The notes beneath the pieces are model-generated. The model worked only from the letters and a program-made list of their open reading frames with translations. It ran no database searches and was not told the origin of the DNA. DNA of 64,000 bases from Anaerolineales bacterium (GTDB lineage Bacteria > Chloroflexota > Anaerolineae > 4572-78 > J111). The stretch is taken from positions 496,001 to 560,000 of the forward strand of contig JABTUK010000003.1 of assembly GCA_015075405.1 (NCBI GenBank). Direction: 5' to 3'. Positions 34,138 to 42,789 of the stretch are shown one piece after another (the first letter of the stretch is position 1; each line of letters begins with the position of its first letter). Made by a program: the position numbers and the translations under genes.

Positions 34138-34166
34138 TTGGGGTGGTGCGCCACCCCAAATTTTTT
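34138..34166 (+). terminator. Terminator-like hairpin in the aspS leader
   Basis: TTGGGGTGG (34138-34146), loop TGCG, CCACCCCAA (34151-34159), then ATTTTTT. It is a textbook intrinsic terminator, yet lies only 20 bases before the aspS start on the same strand. It may be an attenuator or a 5' stabilising hairpin. I see no T-box upstream; the leader is too short. Confidence 0.6.
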
Positions 34167-34185
34167 ATCTAAACGGAAGAAATCT

Positions 34186-35982
34186 ATGCTAAGAACACAT
34201 ACTTGCGATCAGCTTCGCCCCGAATATGAAGGCCAGTCCGTCACCCTGGCCGGCTGGGTCCACCGCCGCCGGGATTTTGGCAATTTGATTTTTATTGACC
34301 TGCGCGACCGCTGGGGCTTGACCCAGATTGTTTTTGACCCCGACGTGAACGCCACTGCCCACCGGTCGGCGGGCGAACTGCGCAATGAATACGTAGTCCA
34401 GGTACAGGGCCGGGTGCGCCGCCGGCCGGCCGGGCAGGAGAATCCGGCCTTAGCCACCGGCGAGATCGAACTGGAAGGTCACACTTTGAAGATTTTGAAC
34501 AAGGCCAAAACGCCGCCGTTTGACATCAACAAAGAAGCGATGGTGGATGAAGGGCTGCGCCTGCGCTATCGCTACCTGGACTTGCGCCGCCAGCGCATGC
34601 GGCGCAACATCATGCTGCGCCACAACGTGGTCCGCCACATCCGCAACTTTCTGAGTGATGAAGGCTTTGTCGAAATCGAGACGCCGATCCTGTTCAAGAC
34701 CACGCCGGAAGGCGCGCGCGATTACCTGGTTCCCAGCCGGGTTCACCCCGGCAAATTTTACGCCCTGCCGCAAAGCCCGCAGCAGCTCAAGCAGTTGATT
34801 ATGGTGGCCGGGTACGACCGCTATTTCCAGATTGCCCGCTGTTTCCGCGATGAGGATCAGCGCGGCGACCGCCAGCCGGAGTTTACCCAACTCGACATGG
34901 AGATGAGCTTTGTGGACCGTGACGACATCATGGCGTTGATCGAGCGGCTGATGATCAGCGTGGTCAAGAACAACACCGACAAGCCCATCCTGCGCGAACC
35001 GTTCCCTCGCTTGAGCTACGCCGAAGCGATGGCTCGCTTTGGCCGCGATAACCCCGATATTCGCTTTGGCATGGAATTAGTCGAGATCAATGCCCTGGTT
35101 GCTAACAGCGGCTTCAAGGTTTTTAGCGATACTGTAGCAGCAGGTGGGCTGATCAAGGGCCTCAACGCCAAAGGCCAGGGCCATTACAGCCGCAAGCAAA
35201 TTGACGAACTGACCGATTTTGTTAAAGATTTTGGGGCCAAAGGATTGGCCTGGTTAGCAATAGACCCCCCCCCTACCCCCCCCTCAGAGGGGGGGGCGAA
35301 GGGAGGGGTACGATCTTCGTTTGCCAAATTTTTAAGCCCGGAAGAAACCTCAGCCATTATTAAGCAGTTGCAGGGCGAACCGGGCGACCTGTTGCTCTTT
35401 GTGGCCGACCGGCCGGCAGTGACCAACGAAGCGTTGGGCCGGCTGCGGGTGGAGTTGGGCCAGCGCTTGAATCTGTTCGACCCGAATGTACTGGCCTTTT
35501 GCTGGGTGATTGACTTCCCCTTCCTGGTCTGGAATGAAGAGGAAAAACGGTGGGACCCCAGCCACCATCTCTTTACCGCCCCCATGGACGACGATATTCC
35601 CCTGCTCGACAGCGACCCCGGCCGGGCGCGCGGCAAACAGTACGATTTAGTTTTGAACGGCTACGAGATTGCCGGCGGCAGCATCAGAATCCACCAACGC
35701 GATTTGCAGGAGAAGGTGTTTGGGCTGATTGGGCTGGACATCGAAGAGGCCAAGCGACAGTTCGGCCACATGGTCGAGGCGTTTGAATACGGCACGCCGC
35801 CGCACGGCGGCATCGCCCCCGGCATTGACCGCCTGGTGATGCTGCTGGCCGGGGAACCCAACATCCGCGAAGTGATTGCCTTCCCCAAGAGCCAATCCGC
35901 CGCTGACCTGATGGCCGGCGCGCCCACCGAAGTAAACGCCCAGCAGTTAAGAGATTTACATATCAAGCTGGATTTGGAATAA
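34186..35982 (+). CDS. aspS: Aspartyl-tRNA synthetase
   Basis: 598 residues from ATG 34186. N-terminal OB fold binding the anticodon (VTLAGWVHRRRDFGNLIFIDL-like), class II motif 2 (ARCFRDEDQRGDRQPEFTQLD), bacterial GAD insertion, and motif 3 (GIAPGIDRLVMLL). Charges tRNA(Asp), possibly also tRNA(Asn) if an amidotransferase exists elsewhere. Odd: inside the GAD domain, between AKGLAWLAI and SFAKFLSPEE, there is an extra stretch PPPTPPSEGGAKGGVRS encoded by a palindromic C-run/G-run repeat. The frame is kept and no essential motif is touched. An intrinsic terminator follows the stop. Confidence 0.93.
   Translation: MLRTHTCDQLRPEYEGQSVTLAGWVHRRRDFGNLIFIDLRDRWGLTQIVFDPDVNATAHRSAGELRNEYVVQVQGRVRRRPAGQENPALATGEIELEGHTLKILNKAKTPPFDINKEAMVDEGLRLRYRYLDLRRQRMRRNIMLRHNVVRHIRNFLSDEGFVEIETPILFKTTPEGARDYLVPSRVHPGKFYALPQSPQQLKQLIMVAGYDRYFQIARCFRDEDQRGDRQPEFTQLDMEMSFVDRDDIMALIERLMISVVKNNTDKPILREPFPRLSYAEAMARFGRDNPDIRFGMELVEINALVANSGFKVFSDTVAAGGLIKGLNAKGQGHYSRKQIDELTDFVKDFGAKGLAWLAIDPPPTPPSEGGAKGGVRSSFAKFLSPEETSAIIKQLQGEPGDLLLFVADRPAVTNEALGRLRVELGQRLNLFDPNVLAFCWVIDFPFLVWNEEEKRWDPSHHLFTAPMDDDIPLLDSDPGRARGKQYDLVLNGYEIAGGSIRIHQRDLQEKVFGLIGLDIEEAKRQFGHMVEAFEYGTPPHGGIAPGIDRLVMLLAGEPNIREVIAFPKSQSAADLMAGAPTEVNAQQLRDLHIKLDLE
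35265..35309. repeat. C-run/G-run palindromic repeat inserted in aspS
   Basis: A C9-TA-C7 tract, then TCAGA, then a G8 tract and GAAGGGAGGGG: an imperfect palindrome read in frame. A related element lies before panB (59262-59316). Confidence 0.75.
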
Positions 35983-35988
35983 AACAGA

Positions 35989-36013
35989 AGCGGGCCAGAT
36001 GGCCCGCTTTTTT
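35989..36013 (+). terminator. Intrinsic terminator of aspS
   Basis: AGCGGGCC (35989-35996), loop AGAT, GGCCCGCT (36001-36008), followed by TTTTTA. Confidence 0.9.
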
Positions 36014-36036
36014 ATTGGCCTGAATTCGGATTTTTT

Positions 36037-36152
36037 TAAATCGCACCTTTCGATACGCGCTCCGCTTCACTTCGCGCTACTCAGGATGCGATAGAAGGCC
36101 GAAAATCATCCTGAGTAGGGCGTTAGCCCGTATCGAAGGGTGATTTTCGAGC
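36037..36152. repeat. Palindromic dispersed repeat of the CTTCGATACG type
   Basis: ATCGCACCTTTCGATACGCG to CTACTCAGGATGCGAT, then ATCCTGAGTAG to CGTATCGAAGGGTGAT. The CTACTCAGGAT/ATCCTGAGTAG and TTCGATACG/CGTATCGAA pairs are inverted copies. Related to 8215-8287. Confidence 0.7.
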
Positions 36153-36166
36153 TAATTCCAAACCGG

Positions 36167-37312
36167 TTATTGGAAAATTTCAGTTACCGGCTTCCCATCC
36201 CAACCTTCGGGAACAGGGAGTTCCAGGGCATATAAAACGGTGGCAGCGGTATCATAGGTGTTGATGCTGCTGCTCAGGGTAACGCCTTGTTTGACTCCCG
36301 GACCCACTGCCAGCCAGGGAATGGTCCGGTCTATCGGCGAGTCATCCCCATGTCTGAAGCCATGACCGCCGTGATCCGAGGTAACAATCAAGAGGGTGCT
36401 GTTCAGATAGCCTCCCTTTTCGAGTTCAAGCAGCAGTTCGCCAATCAAATTATCCACAAAGGTGATAGCCAGAAATTGATTGGGCGACATCCAGCCATAG
36501 CCATGTCCCACCCGGTCAACATCAGGAAAGTGGACAAACATGAGATGGGGCAAGCCGGCTTGAATAACTTTGATGGCGTTATCTCTGATTTCAGGATCGT
36601 GTGTATCAGAACCCAAGCACTGGTCTACCGAGTTGGGTAAAGCCAGGTAATGCAGCTTATCTTTGCCAAAAACCATCGCTGTGCTCAAGCCAGCTTCGTG
36701 GGCCACACTAAACATGGTGGGGCCATTCATACCAGGCCAGCCGATGTAGGGCACCCCCCAGAGAATACCATGCCGCTCCGGGATCACCCCGCTCACCATA
36801 GAGGCGTGGCTGGGCAGGGTTTCGCTAATTTTTACGGTTTGGGCGTTGGGGCTGTAAGCGCCGGCGATAATGAGGCTGTCCAGAGTTGGCGCATCGGCGG
36901 CCAATAGGGCGTCGGGCCGGAGGCCGTCAATACTGATAATAACCACGTGCTGGATTTTTGTCTCCGCAGGCGCCGTGAGGGTTGGGGTTAGTACAGCCGG
37001 GAACGCCAGCGTAGGGGCGGGAGGAGGCGAAAGTACTTGGCTGACATCCTGAAAGGAGTCTCTTTGGGCAACCGGGGGGGTAAAGTCGTCCCAGCTAAAG
37101 ATGGGGCTGCCACTCGCTCCTTCAGGCGCTTTGCCATAGGTATCAGTCCAGAAGGTAGAGAGCGATATAAGGTTGGCGCAGACCAAAACAAAAATGGCTA
37201 ATGCTGCTAGAAACGCCTTTTTTGGGAAAATGAACCATGCCTTTGGTTTAAGCTGCCGGGCAGGGTCAACTGGCAAAGATACATTTACCTCAGAAATTGA
37301 CGGGGTAGACAT
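36167..37312 (-). CDS. Membrane-anchored type I phosphodiesterase/nucleotide pyrophosphatase family protein
   Basis: 381 residues. One N-terminal membrane helix (about residues 32-52), then a Ser/Pro-rich linker, then an alkaline-phosphatase-fold domain: HVVIISIDGLRPDALL (first metal Asp), ISETLPSHASMVSGVIPERHGI (nucleophile region), HFPDVDRVGHGYGW and TSDHGGHGF (metal ligands). It would hydrolyse phosphodiester or pyrophosphate bonds outside the membrane; substrate unknown. Reads towards aspS and ends next to a palindromic repeat. Confidence 0.85.
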   Translation of the reverse strand: MSTPSISEVNVSLPVDPARQLKPKAWFIFPKKAFLAALAIFVLVCANLISLSTFWTDTYGKAPEGASGSPIFSWDDFTPPVAQRDSFQDVSQVLSPPPAPTLAFPAVLTPTLTAPAETKIQHVVIISIDGLRPDALLAADAPTLDSLIIAGAYSPNAQTVKISETLPSHASMVSGVIPERHGILWGVPYIGWPGMNGPTMFSVAHEAGLSTAMVFGKDKLHYLALPNSVDQCLGSDTHDPEIRDNAIKVIQAGLPHLMFVHFPDVDRVGHGYGWMSPNQFLAITFVDNLIGELLLELEKGGYLNSTLLIVTSDHGGHGFRHGDDSPIDRTIPWLAVGPGVKQGVTLSSSINTYDTAATVLYALELPVPEGWDGKPVTEIFQ

Positions 37313-37600
37313 AGGGGGATCTCCTTCGATCCGTAGTGATTTTATTTTTAAAGCAGCATTAAAACCAGGGTGTAATTTTAATCTGGATTGATGTTACAGA
37401 AAAACCGTAGCATCTGGCCGCTTTTAGGTGTTACAAGGTTACTGGCAAAATTTAGGCACATTATATCGGTATCGCTCATGATTGCAAAGTGACATTTGTC
37501 CCCAATTTTTAGGCAAAAGTCATTATCACCAATGCCTGCTCATGCAACAAGATTTAAGGAAAACCCAGCAGAAATTATCTTCTTTCCCTCTAAAGGGCCA

Positions 37601-37630
37601 TTGATTGGATACACTGATCTATGTTATAAT
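37601..37630 (+). promoter_or_regulatory. Promoter of the first Ser/Thr kinase gene
   Basis: TTGATT (37601-37606), spacer of 18, TATAAT (37625-37630), 44 bases before the ATG. The rest of the 37313-37600 gap shows no gene; it is A/T-richer than its surroundings. Confidence 0.6.
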
Positions 37631-37674
37631 GAAGCATAAATTTGAGTATCCCCCCATACACGGAGAAGTAAATT

Positions 37675-40674
37675 ATGGAAGACTTGAGAGGTAGGCAACT
37701 TGGCCCCTACAAGATAATTACCCCTATTGGTAAGGGTGGGATGGGCGTTGTTTACAAAGCCTATCAATCCAATATGAACCGTCACGTCGCCCTCAAAATT
37801 CTGCCCAGCCGCTTGACCAGCGACCCGGATTTTGTCAAACGTTTCAAACAAGAAGCCGAACTGATTGCTCAGTTGGAGCATGCCTATATTGTGCCGGTGT
37901 TCGACTTTGGCGAGATTGAAGGCAATATTTATATTTCGATGCGTTTGGTTGATGGCGGAACCCTGGCAGATCGGTTAAAACGAGGCGTACCGCTGTCCAT
38001 TGCCCAAATTCGACGGGTGATCAGCCAGGTAGGTGAAGCCTTGGATTATGCCCATTCCCAGGGGGTGATCCACCGCGATGTAAAGCCAAACAACATTCTG
38101 ATTGACCAGCGCAATAATTGTCTCCTAACCGATTTCGGCATTGCCAAAATTTTAGCCGCCTCAACCCATCTGACGCAAGAAGGGGCCGGCACTGCCGGTA
38201 CCCCGGCCTATATGTCGCCCGAACAAATCCTGGGCCGCAAACTGGATGGGCGAACTGATGTCTATTCGCTGGGGGTGGTCTTATTTGAAATGGCCACCGG
38301 CACAATCCCTTTTAACGCCGATGTGCCCACTGCTATCTTTGTTAAACACATAAAAGACCCTCTGCCGCCTCCCCGTGAACGCAACCCCCATCTCCCGGCG
38401 CCGGTTGAAAAGGTAATTCTTAAAGCCTTGGAAAAACAGCCGAATGACCGTTATGCCACTGCCGGCGAAATGACCAGGGCGCTGCGAGCCGCCACCCCGG
38501 CCACCTCCTTTAATGAATTGACCCCCGAAGATGACTCCTTCGCGCCCATTTCTGATAAAGTAACCCCACCCCCCATCGGCCAAAAAACAACCGAAACCCC
38601 CACCCCGCCGCCGCTGTCTCATGTTACGCCACCACCCCCTTTAGAATCTGTAACCCGGCCAGAACCTACCCGTAAGCCGACTACTGCCTGGTGGGCGGGC
38701 GGTATCGCGGTTGGGGCAGCAGCTCTTTTCGGTCTGCTTATTTGCGGCTTGATTGGCCTGTGGCTGTTTTTTCGACCTTCCGGCTCGTCTACCAGCACCC
38801 CGACAACTATCGTCAAAGTCACGCCCACCTCTACGGCTCCCGCTCAGTCCAACCCTGATAATTCGACTTCCGGCCAGGCTACGGCCATCGCCAACAGTGT
38901 GCTGGTCTTTGAAGACGATTTTAACTCAAATGTAAATGGCTGGGATGAAGATGAGGGAAACGATACTTTCGCCAAATATAAAACTCAAGTGAGCGACGGC
39001 AAATACCGGATTTCAATTCATTCCAACCAAGGCGTTATCCACCGTGAAAGCCCGGCCAACCTGCAAAGTAAAGATTTTCAAATGAGCGTCGAGGCGACGG
39101 TAGTTGAGGCCGATGCCGGCCCGGGGGAAGCCAGCATTGCTCTTGGCTTTCGAGAAAATGCCCAGGGTGATTATTACGCCCTGGAATTTTATAACAATGG
39201 GATGTATAAATTGTCGGTCCGCAAAGATGAAAAGTGGAAAATGGTTCAGCAGGGGTCTTCGAGCAAAGCGTTCAGCTTAAGCCCCGGCGTCAGCAATGTG
39301 TTTGGGGTGACAGCGGTTGGTTCAACCTTTACTTTTTACGCCAATGAGCAGAAACTCGACTCTGTGACCGACGCAACCTTAACAGGAGCCGGGGAAGTGG
39401 CTCTGGCGGTGAGCCTTAACAAAAAAGATCAAGTGCTGGCTGTTGACTTTGATAATCTAAGGGTTAAAGAAATTCCGCTGGGCCAAAGTGTAGCTGAGAT
39501 TCAAGCAACGGCCACCGCCAGGGCTGAGGCCATCGCCGCGGGACAGGCCGCGCCTACAGCCACCGCTGCGGCTCGGCTGGCCGTTATCGAGGCAGCCCCC
39601 ATTGTGTTTCAGGATGATTTTGCCTCAAACGCCAACAACTGGCCCGAAGGACCATTGACCGACGACGGCTCTGAGATTACCCGGCAGATCACCAATGGCG
39701 CATACCGCATCTCCATAAAAACGCCAGATGATTATTTTAACGAGGAGTTTTTACCCGGCTTTTCGGCCAAAGATTTCTATCTGGAAACAACCGCCACCGT
39801 GGTTGAGGACCCATCTACACCCGGCAAAGCCGAAGTTGATCTCATTCTTCGCCGCGCCGGCAATGGCAATCGCTATGCCGTCTCGTTTTACAGCAACAGC
39901 ACCTATGGCTTCTATGTAAACCAAAATGGTGAGTGGAAAACACTACAAAAATTTCCAGCCAGCAATGCTTTCCGGTTAAAACCAGGCTCAACCAACACCT
40001 TTGGAGTTTATGCCTCCGGTTCCTCCTTCATCCTTTACGCCAATGGTCAAGAATTAGCGACGGTCAAGGATATTGCCTTGAGCGAAGTTGGCGAGGTTGG
40101 CCTCGCCATCGGCCAGAGTGAAGCCAATCAAAGCATAACCGTTGATTTTGATAATTTTATCATTAAAAACATCTCCGGAACTCCCGCTCCCTCGACGCCA
40201 ATAGTCCGGCAGCCTACCCCCGCCGGGCTAACCAAAACCATTGTGGCCGATGATGGTCAAAGCCAGCTTGACGTGCCCGGCGATTGGAAAAAACTCACCA
40301 ACATCAACGATGTAGCCCAACTCCAGGCGGGTCAACCGCAACAGGGCTTGTATGCCATGGTCATCGGCGAAAGCAAAGCCTTTTTCGCTGATATGACGCT
40401 TGAGGGTTATGCCAAGCTGATTCTCGATAACAATTTTTCAAAACTTGAGTCATCAACCGTGTCGTCCCCCGAAACGATAACGCTTGACGGGCATCAAGCA
40501 GTTCAATATCGGATAGACGGTACAATTCAAGGCATTAAAGCCACGTATATCCTCGTCATCGTCGAGGGCAGCGATAAATTCTTTCAAATCATCGCTTACA
40601 CCGCCCAATCGGAGTTTGACCGGAAAGAAGGCATCCTCCGCCAAGTTATCGCCAGTTTTAAAGAATTGCCGTAG
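37675..40674 (+). CDS. Membrane Ser/Thr protein kinase with two repeated beta-sandwich sensor domains
   Basis: 999 residues. Kinase domain 1-270: G-K-G-G-M-G-V-V-Y glycine loop, VALKIL lysine, V-I-H-R-D-V-K-P-N-N catalytic loop, LTDFGIAK, GTPAYMSPEQ. Then a Pro/Thr-rich linker, one membrane helix (about 337-365), and outside two homologous domains of about 190 residues (openings VFEDDFNSNVNGW and VFQDDFASNANNW; endings AVDFDNLRVKE and TVDFDNFIIKN), concanavalin/LamG-like in pattern. The last 150 residues (LDVPGDWKKL to the end) form a further domain of unknown type. It presumably phosphorylates cytoplasmic targets in response to an external ligand. Its 3' 348 bases are duplicated at 28559-28906. 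Confidence 0.88.
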   Translation: MEDLRGRQLGPYKIITPIGKGGMGVVYKAYQSNMNRHVALKILPSRLTSDPDFVKRFKQEAELIAQLEHAYIVPVFDFGEIEGNIYISMRLVDGGTLADRLKRGVPLSIAQIRRVISQVGEALDYAHSQGVIHRDVKPNNILIDQRNNCLLTDFGIAKILAASTHLTQEGAGTAGTPAYMSPEQILGRKLDGRTDVYSLGVVLFEMATGTIPFNADVPTAIFVKHIKDPLPPPRERNPHLPAPVEKVILKALEKQPNDRYATAGEMTRALRAATPATSFNELTPEDDSFAPISDKVTPPPIGQKTTETPTPPPLSHVTPPPPLESVTRPEPTRKPTTAWWAGGIAVGAAALFGLLICGLIGLWLFFRPSGSSTSTPTTIVKVTPTSTAPAQSNPDNSTSGQATAIANSVLVFEDDFNSNVNGWDEDEGNDTFAKYKTQVSDGKYRISIHSNQGVIHRESPANLQSKDFQMSVEATVVEADAGPGEASIALGFRENAQGDYYALEFYNNGMYKLSVRKDEKWKMVQQGSSSKAFSLSPGVSNVFGVTAVGSTFTFYANEQKLDSVTDATLTGAGEVALAVSLNKKDQVLAVDFDNLRVKEIPLGQSVAEIQATATARAEAIAAGQAAPTATAAARLAVIEAAPIVFQDDFASNANNWPEGPLTDDGSEITRQITNGAYRISIKTPDDYFNEEFLPGFSAKDFYLETTATVVEDPSTPGKAEVDLILRRAGNGNRYAVSFYSNSTYGFYVNQNGEWKTLQKFPASNAFRLKPGSTNTFGVYASGSSFILYANGQELATVKDIALSEVGEVGLAIGQSEANQSITVDFDNFIIKNISGTPAPSTPIVRQPTPAGLTKTIVADDGQSQLDVPGDWKKLTNINDVAQLQAGQPQQGLYAMVIGESKAFFADMTLEGYAKLILDNNFSKLESSTVSSPETITLDGHQAVQYRIDGTIQGIKATYILVIVEGSDKFFQIIAYTAQSEFDRKEGILRQVIASFKELP
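40321..40668 (+). repeat. 348-bp kinase 3' segment (pair of 28559-28906)
   Basis: The intact source copy of the duplicated segment; it encodes most of the C-terminal domain of the kinase. Confidence 0.85.
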
Positions 40675-40739
40675 CTGCTCAGCCCTCATGTCACCCTTCG
40701 GCAAGCTCAGGACAGGTTTCGAGGCCGTACCTACAGCGC

Positions 40740-40795
40740 TACATTGACCTCGGAGATTTCTCCCTTCGGTCGAAATGACATGACTGAGTAGTTAC
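40740..40795. repeat. Half copy of the MITE-like element
   Basis: Reads GGAGATTTCTCCCTTCGGTC then GAAATGACATGACTGAGTAG-TTAC, the right arm of the family with its terminal repeat at 40784-40795. A fragment of the CTTCGGCAAGCTCAGGAC repeat lies just before it (40687-40722). Confidence 0.65.
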
Positions 40796-40822
40796 GAATT
40801 GCCAAATAATTAGAGGAGGAGC

Positions 40823-42715
40823 ATGCGCGACCTGACCGGCCAACAACTCGGCTCTTACCAAATTATCGAACGTCTGGGCGAAGGCGGTATGGCGGTGGTT
40901 TACAAAGCCTACCAGGCTCAAACGGATCGCCATGTCGCCCTTAAGGTATTGCCGGCCCATTTTGCCGCCGACCCCAATTTTGCCAGCCGCTTTGAACAGG
41001 AAGCCCGCATCCTGGCCAAACTCAATCATGCCCATATTTTGCCCCTATTCGATTACGGCCAAATGGATGGGCAGACCTATATTGTGATGCCCCTGGTGAG
41101 CAGCGGTACCCTGGCCGATTTGATGAAAAGCTCGCCCCTGCCTTTGGAGCAAATTCTCCAGATTATTAACCAGGTGGGCGGCGCCTTAAATTATGCCCAT
41201 ACCAGGGGCCTGGTTCACCGCGACGTCAAGCCGGATAATATCTTGATTGACGACGACGGCAACTGCCGCCTGACCGATTTCGGTATTGCCAAATTTGCCC
41301 AGGACTCCAACCGCATGACCCGCACCGGCGTGGCAGTGGGCACGCCGGCCTACATGTCGCCGGAGCAAATTCGGGGTGAAGAGTTGGATCGGCGCAGCGA
41401 TATTTATTCGCTAGGCGTGGTGCTGTATGAAATGGCGACCGGCCGCCCCCCCTTCGAGGCCAATACCACCGCCGAGGTGATGGTGCGACACCTGCACGAG
41501 CCGCTGCCCTTGCCGCGCACCCTCAACCCCAAATTACCGGAAACCGTCGAAGCGGTTATTGTTAAATCATTGGCCAAACGGGCCGAAGATCGCTACGCTA
41601 CCGCTCACGAAATGGCCCAGGCGTTACAAGCTGCTATTTTGGCCAAACCGGAGTCAACCGTCCCACCGGCTGCTCCAAAGCTTGTCCCTGAGCCGAAAAA
41701 AGAGCCTAAACACGATGAGGTTAAAAAGAGCGCTTCACCAATCCCAATTTACCTACCCATTGGTTGCATTGTTGTCGTCGCACTCTTTCTCTGCCTGGCC
41801 GGCGGCGCAGGCGCAGCCTGGTGGAGTGGTGTTTTTGACTCCTCGACCGAAGACGCACCCACCACAGAAGTTGTTGTCGCCACACCTTCAGCCACCCCCA
41901 TAACATCCAATCCGGTTGAGCCAGATACCCCAACACCTTCGCCCATTGACGATACCCCCACCCTATCCCCTCTGCCCACTGCAACCCCTCTGCCCGTTGT
42001 TACCATCAAGCCAGCAGAGACCCCTCAGCCGACGATGACACCCTCCTCGACGCCCACACCGCTCCCAGCAATAGGAATTATCAAGGAAGACAATGTTAAT
42101 GTCCGTTCAGGGCCAAGTCAAAGTTATGACCGGGTGGTGCGATTGGCAAAGGGGGAAAAAGTGACCATTATGGGTCGAACCGAAGGCTGGGACTGGTACG
42201 AAATAACAACAGCCATCGGTCAGGAGGGCTGGATTTCGGGCGACTTTGTTCAAATTTCAGGTGATCCACAAACCATAGCAGTTATCGCCAATTTGCCTCC
42301 CACGCCAACTCGGGGCAGTGGTTGCCAGGGAGGTATGGTCACATTGACATTGGAGGGGAGTAGTTGCGCTGGAGTAATGGGCGCAAACGGCAACCAGTGG
42401 TTTACCTTTAATTCCGGGCAAAAGAACGGTCCGCAAATTATCGTTGCGTTTGTCGAGGGGGAAAAAGCAGAGCTATTCATCTACGATCAAACCATCCTCC
42501 CCGATGGGCGCATTCCAGCCAACCCGGATGAGTTACGCAATATTGGACTGGTTGTTGACTCCGGCCAGAACAGAGATAACAACTCCAATACCAAAGAATT
42601 AATTTGGAATGGTTCTGTTCTGCCCAACACAAAATATTATTTGCGGCTGGCTAACCGCAGTAATAATTCAATGAAGTATTGTTTGGCCCCAAAAGATGCC
42701 TACCAATGTCCGTAA
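40823..42715 (+). CDS. Membrane Ser/Thr protein kinase with extracellular SH3-like domain
   Basis: 630 residues, GAGGAGGAGC before the ATG. Kinase 1-270 with GEGGMAVVYKAY, VALKVL, LVHRDVKPDNIL, LTDFGIAKF and GTPAYMSPEQIRG; paralogous to the kinase upstream. A membrane helix at about 312-335 is followed by a Thr/Pro-rich stalk, a bacterial SH3 domain (NVNVRSGPSQSYDRVVRLAKG to EGWISGDFVQI), and a final 130-residue domain with a likely disulphide pair (GSGCQGG, GSSCAGV). SH3 domains of this type often bind cell-wall peptides. Probably transcribed with the first kinase. Confidence 0.88.
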   Translation: MRDLTGQQLGSYQIIERLGEGGMAVVYKAYQAQTDRHVALKVLPAHFAADPNFASRFEQEARILAKLNHAHILPLFDYGQMDGQTYIVMPLVSSGTLADLMKSSPLPLEQILQIINQVGGALNYAHTRGLVHRDVKPDNILIDDDGNCRLTDFGIAKFAQDSNRMTRTGVAVGTPAYMSPEQIRGEELDRRSDIYSLGVVLYEMATGRPPFEANTTAEVMVRHLHEPLPLPRTLNPKLPETVEAVIVKSLAKRAEDRYATAHEMAQALQAAILAKPESTVPPAAPKLVPEPKKEPKHDEVKKSASPIPIYLPIGCIVVVALFLCLAGGAGAAWWSGVFDSSTEDAPTTEVVVATPSATPITSNPVEPDTPTPSPIDDTPTLSPLPTATPLPVVTIKPAETPQPTMTPSSTPTPLPAIGIIKEDNVNVRSGPSQSYDRVVRLAKGEKVTIMGRTEGWDWYEITTAIGQEGWISGDFVQISGDPQTIAVIANLPPTPTRGSGCQGGMVTLTLEGSSCAGVMGANGNQWFTFNSGQKNGPQIIVAFVEGEKAELFIYDQTILPDGRIPANPDELRNIGLVVDSGQNRDNNSNTKELIWNGSVLPNTKYYLRLANRSNNSMKYCLAPKDAYQCP

Positions 42716-42727
42716 AACCAGAACATA

Positions 42728-42764
42728 AAAAAGAGGGGTGAGTTGACAACCCGCCCCCCTTTAA
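42728..42764. terminator. Imperfect bidirectional terminator between convergent genes
   Basis: AAAGAGGGG and CCCCCCTTT flank a loop with GTTGACAAC. It sits between the stops of the second kinase and the last bat gene. Confidence 0.4.
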
Positions 42765-42789
42765 TGCCAATTAATTTGCCGGCGCTACT

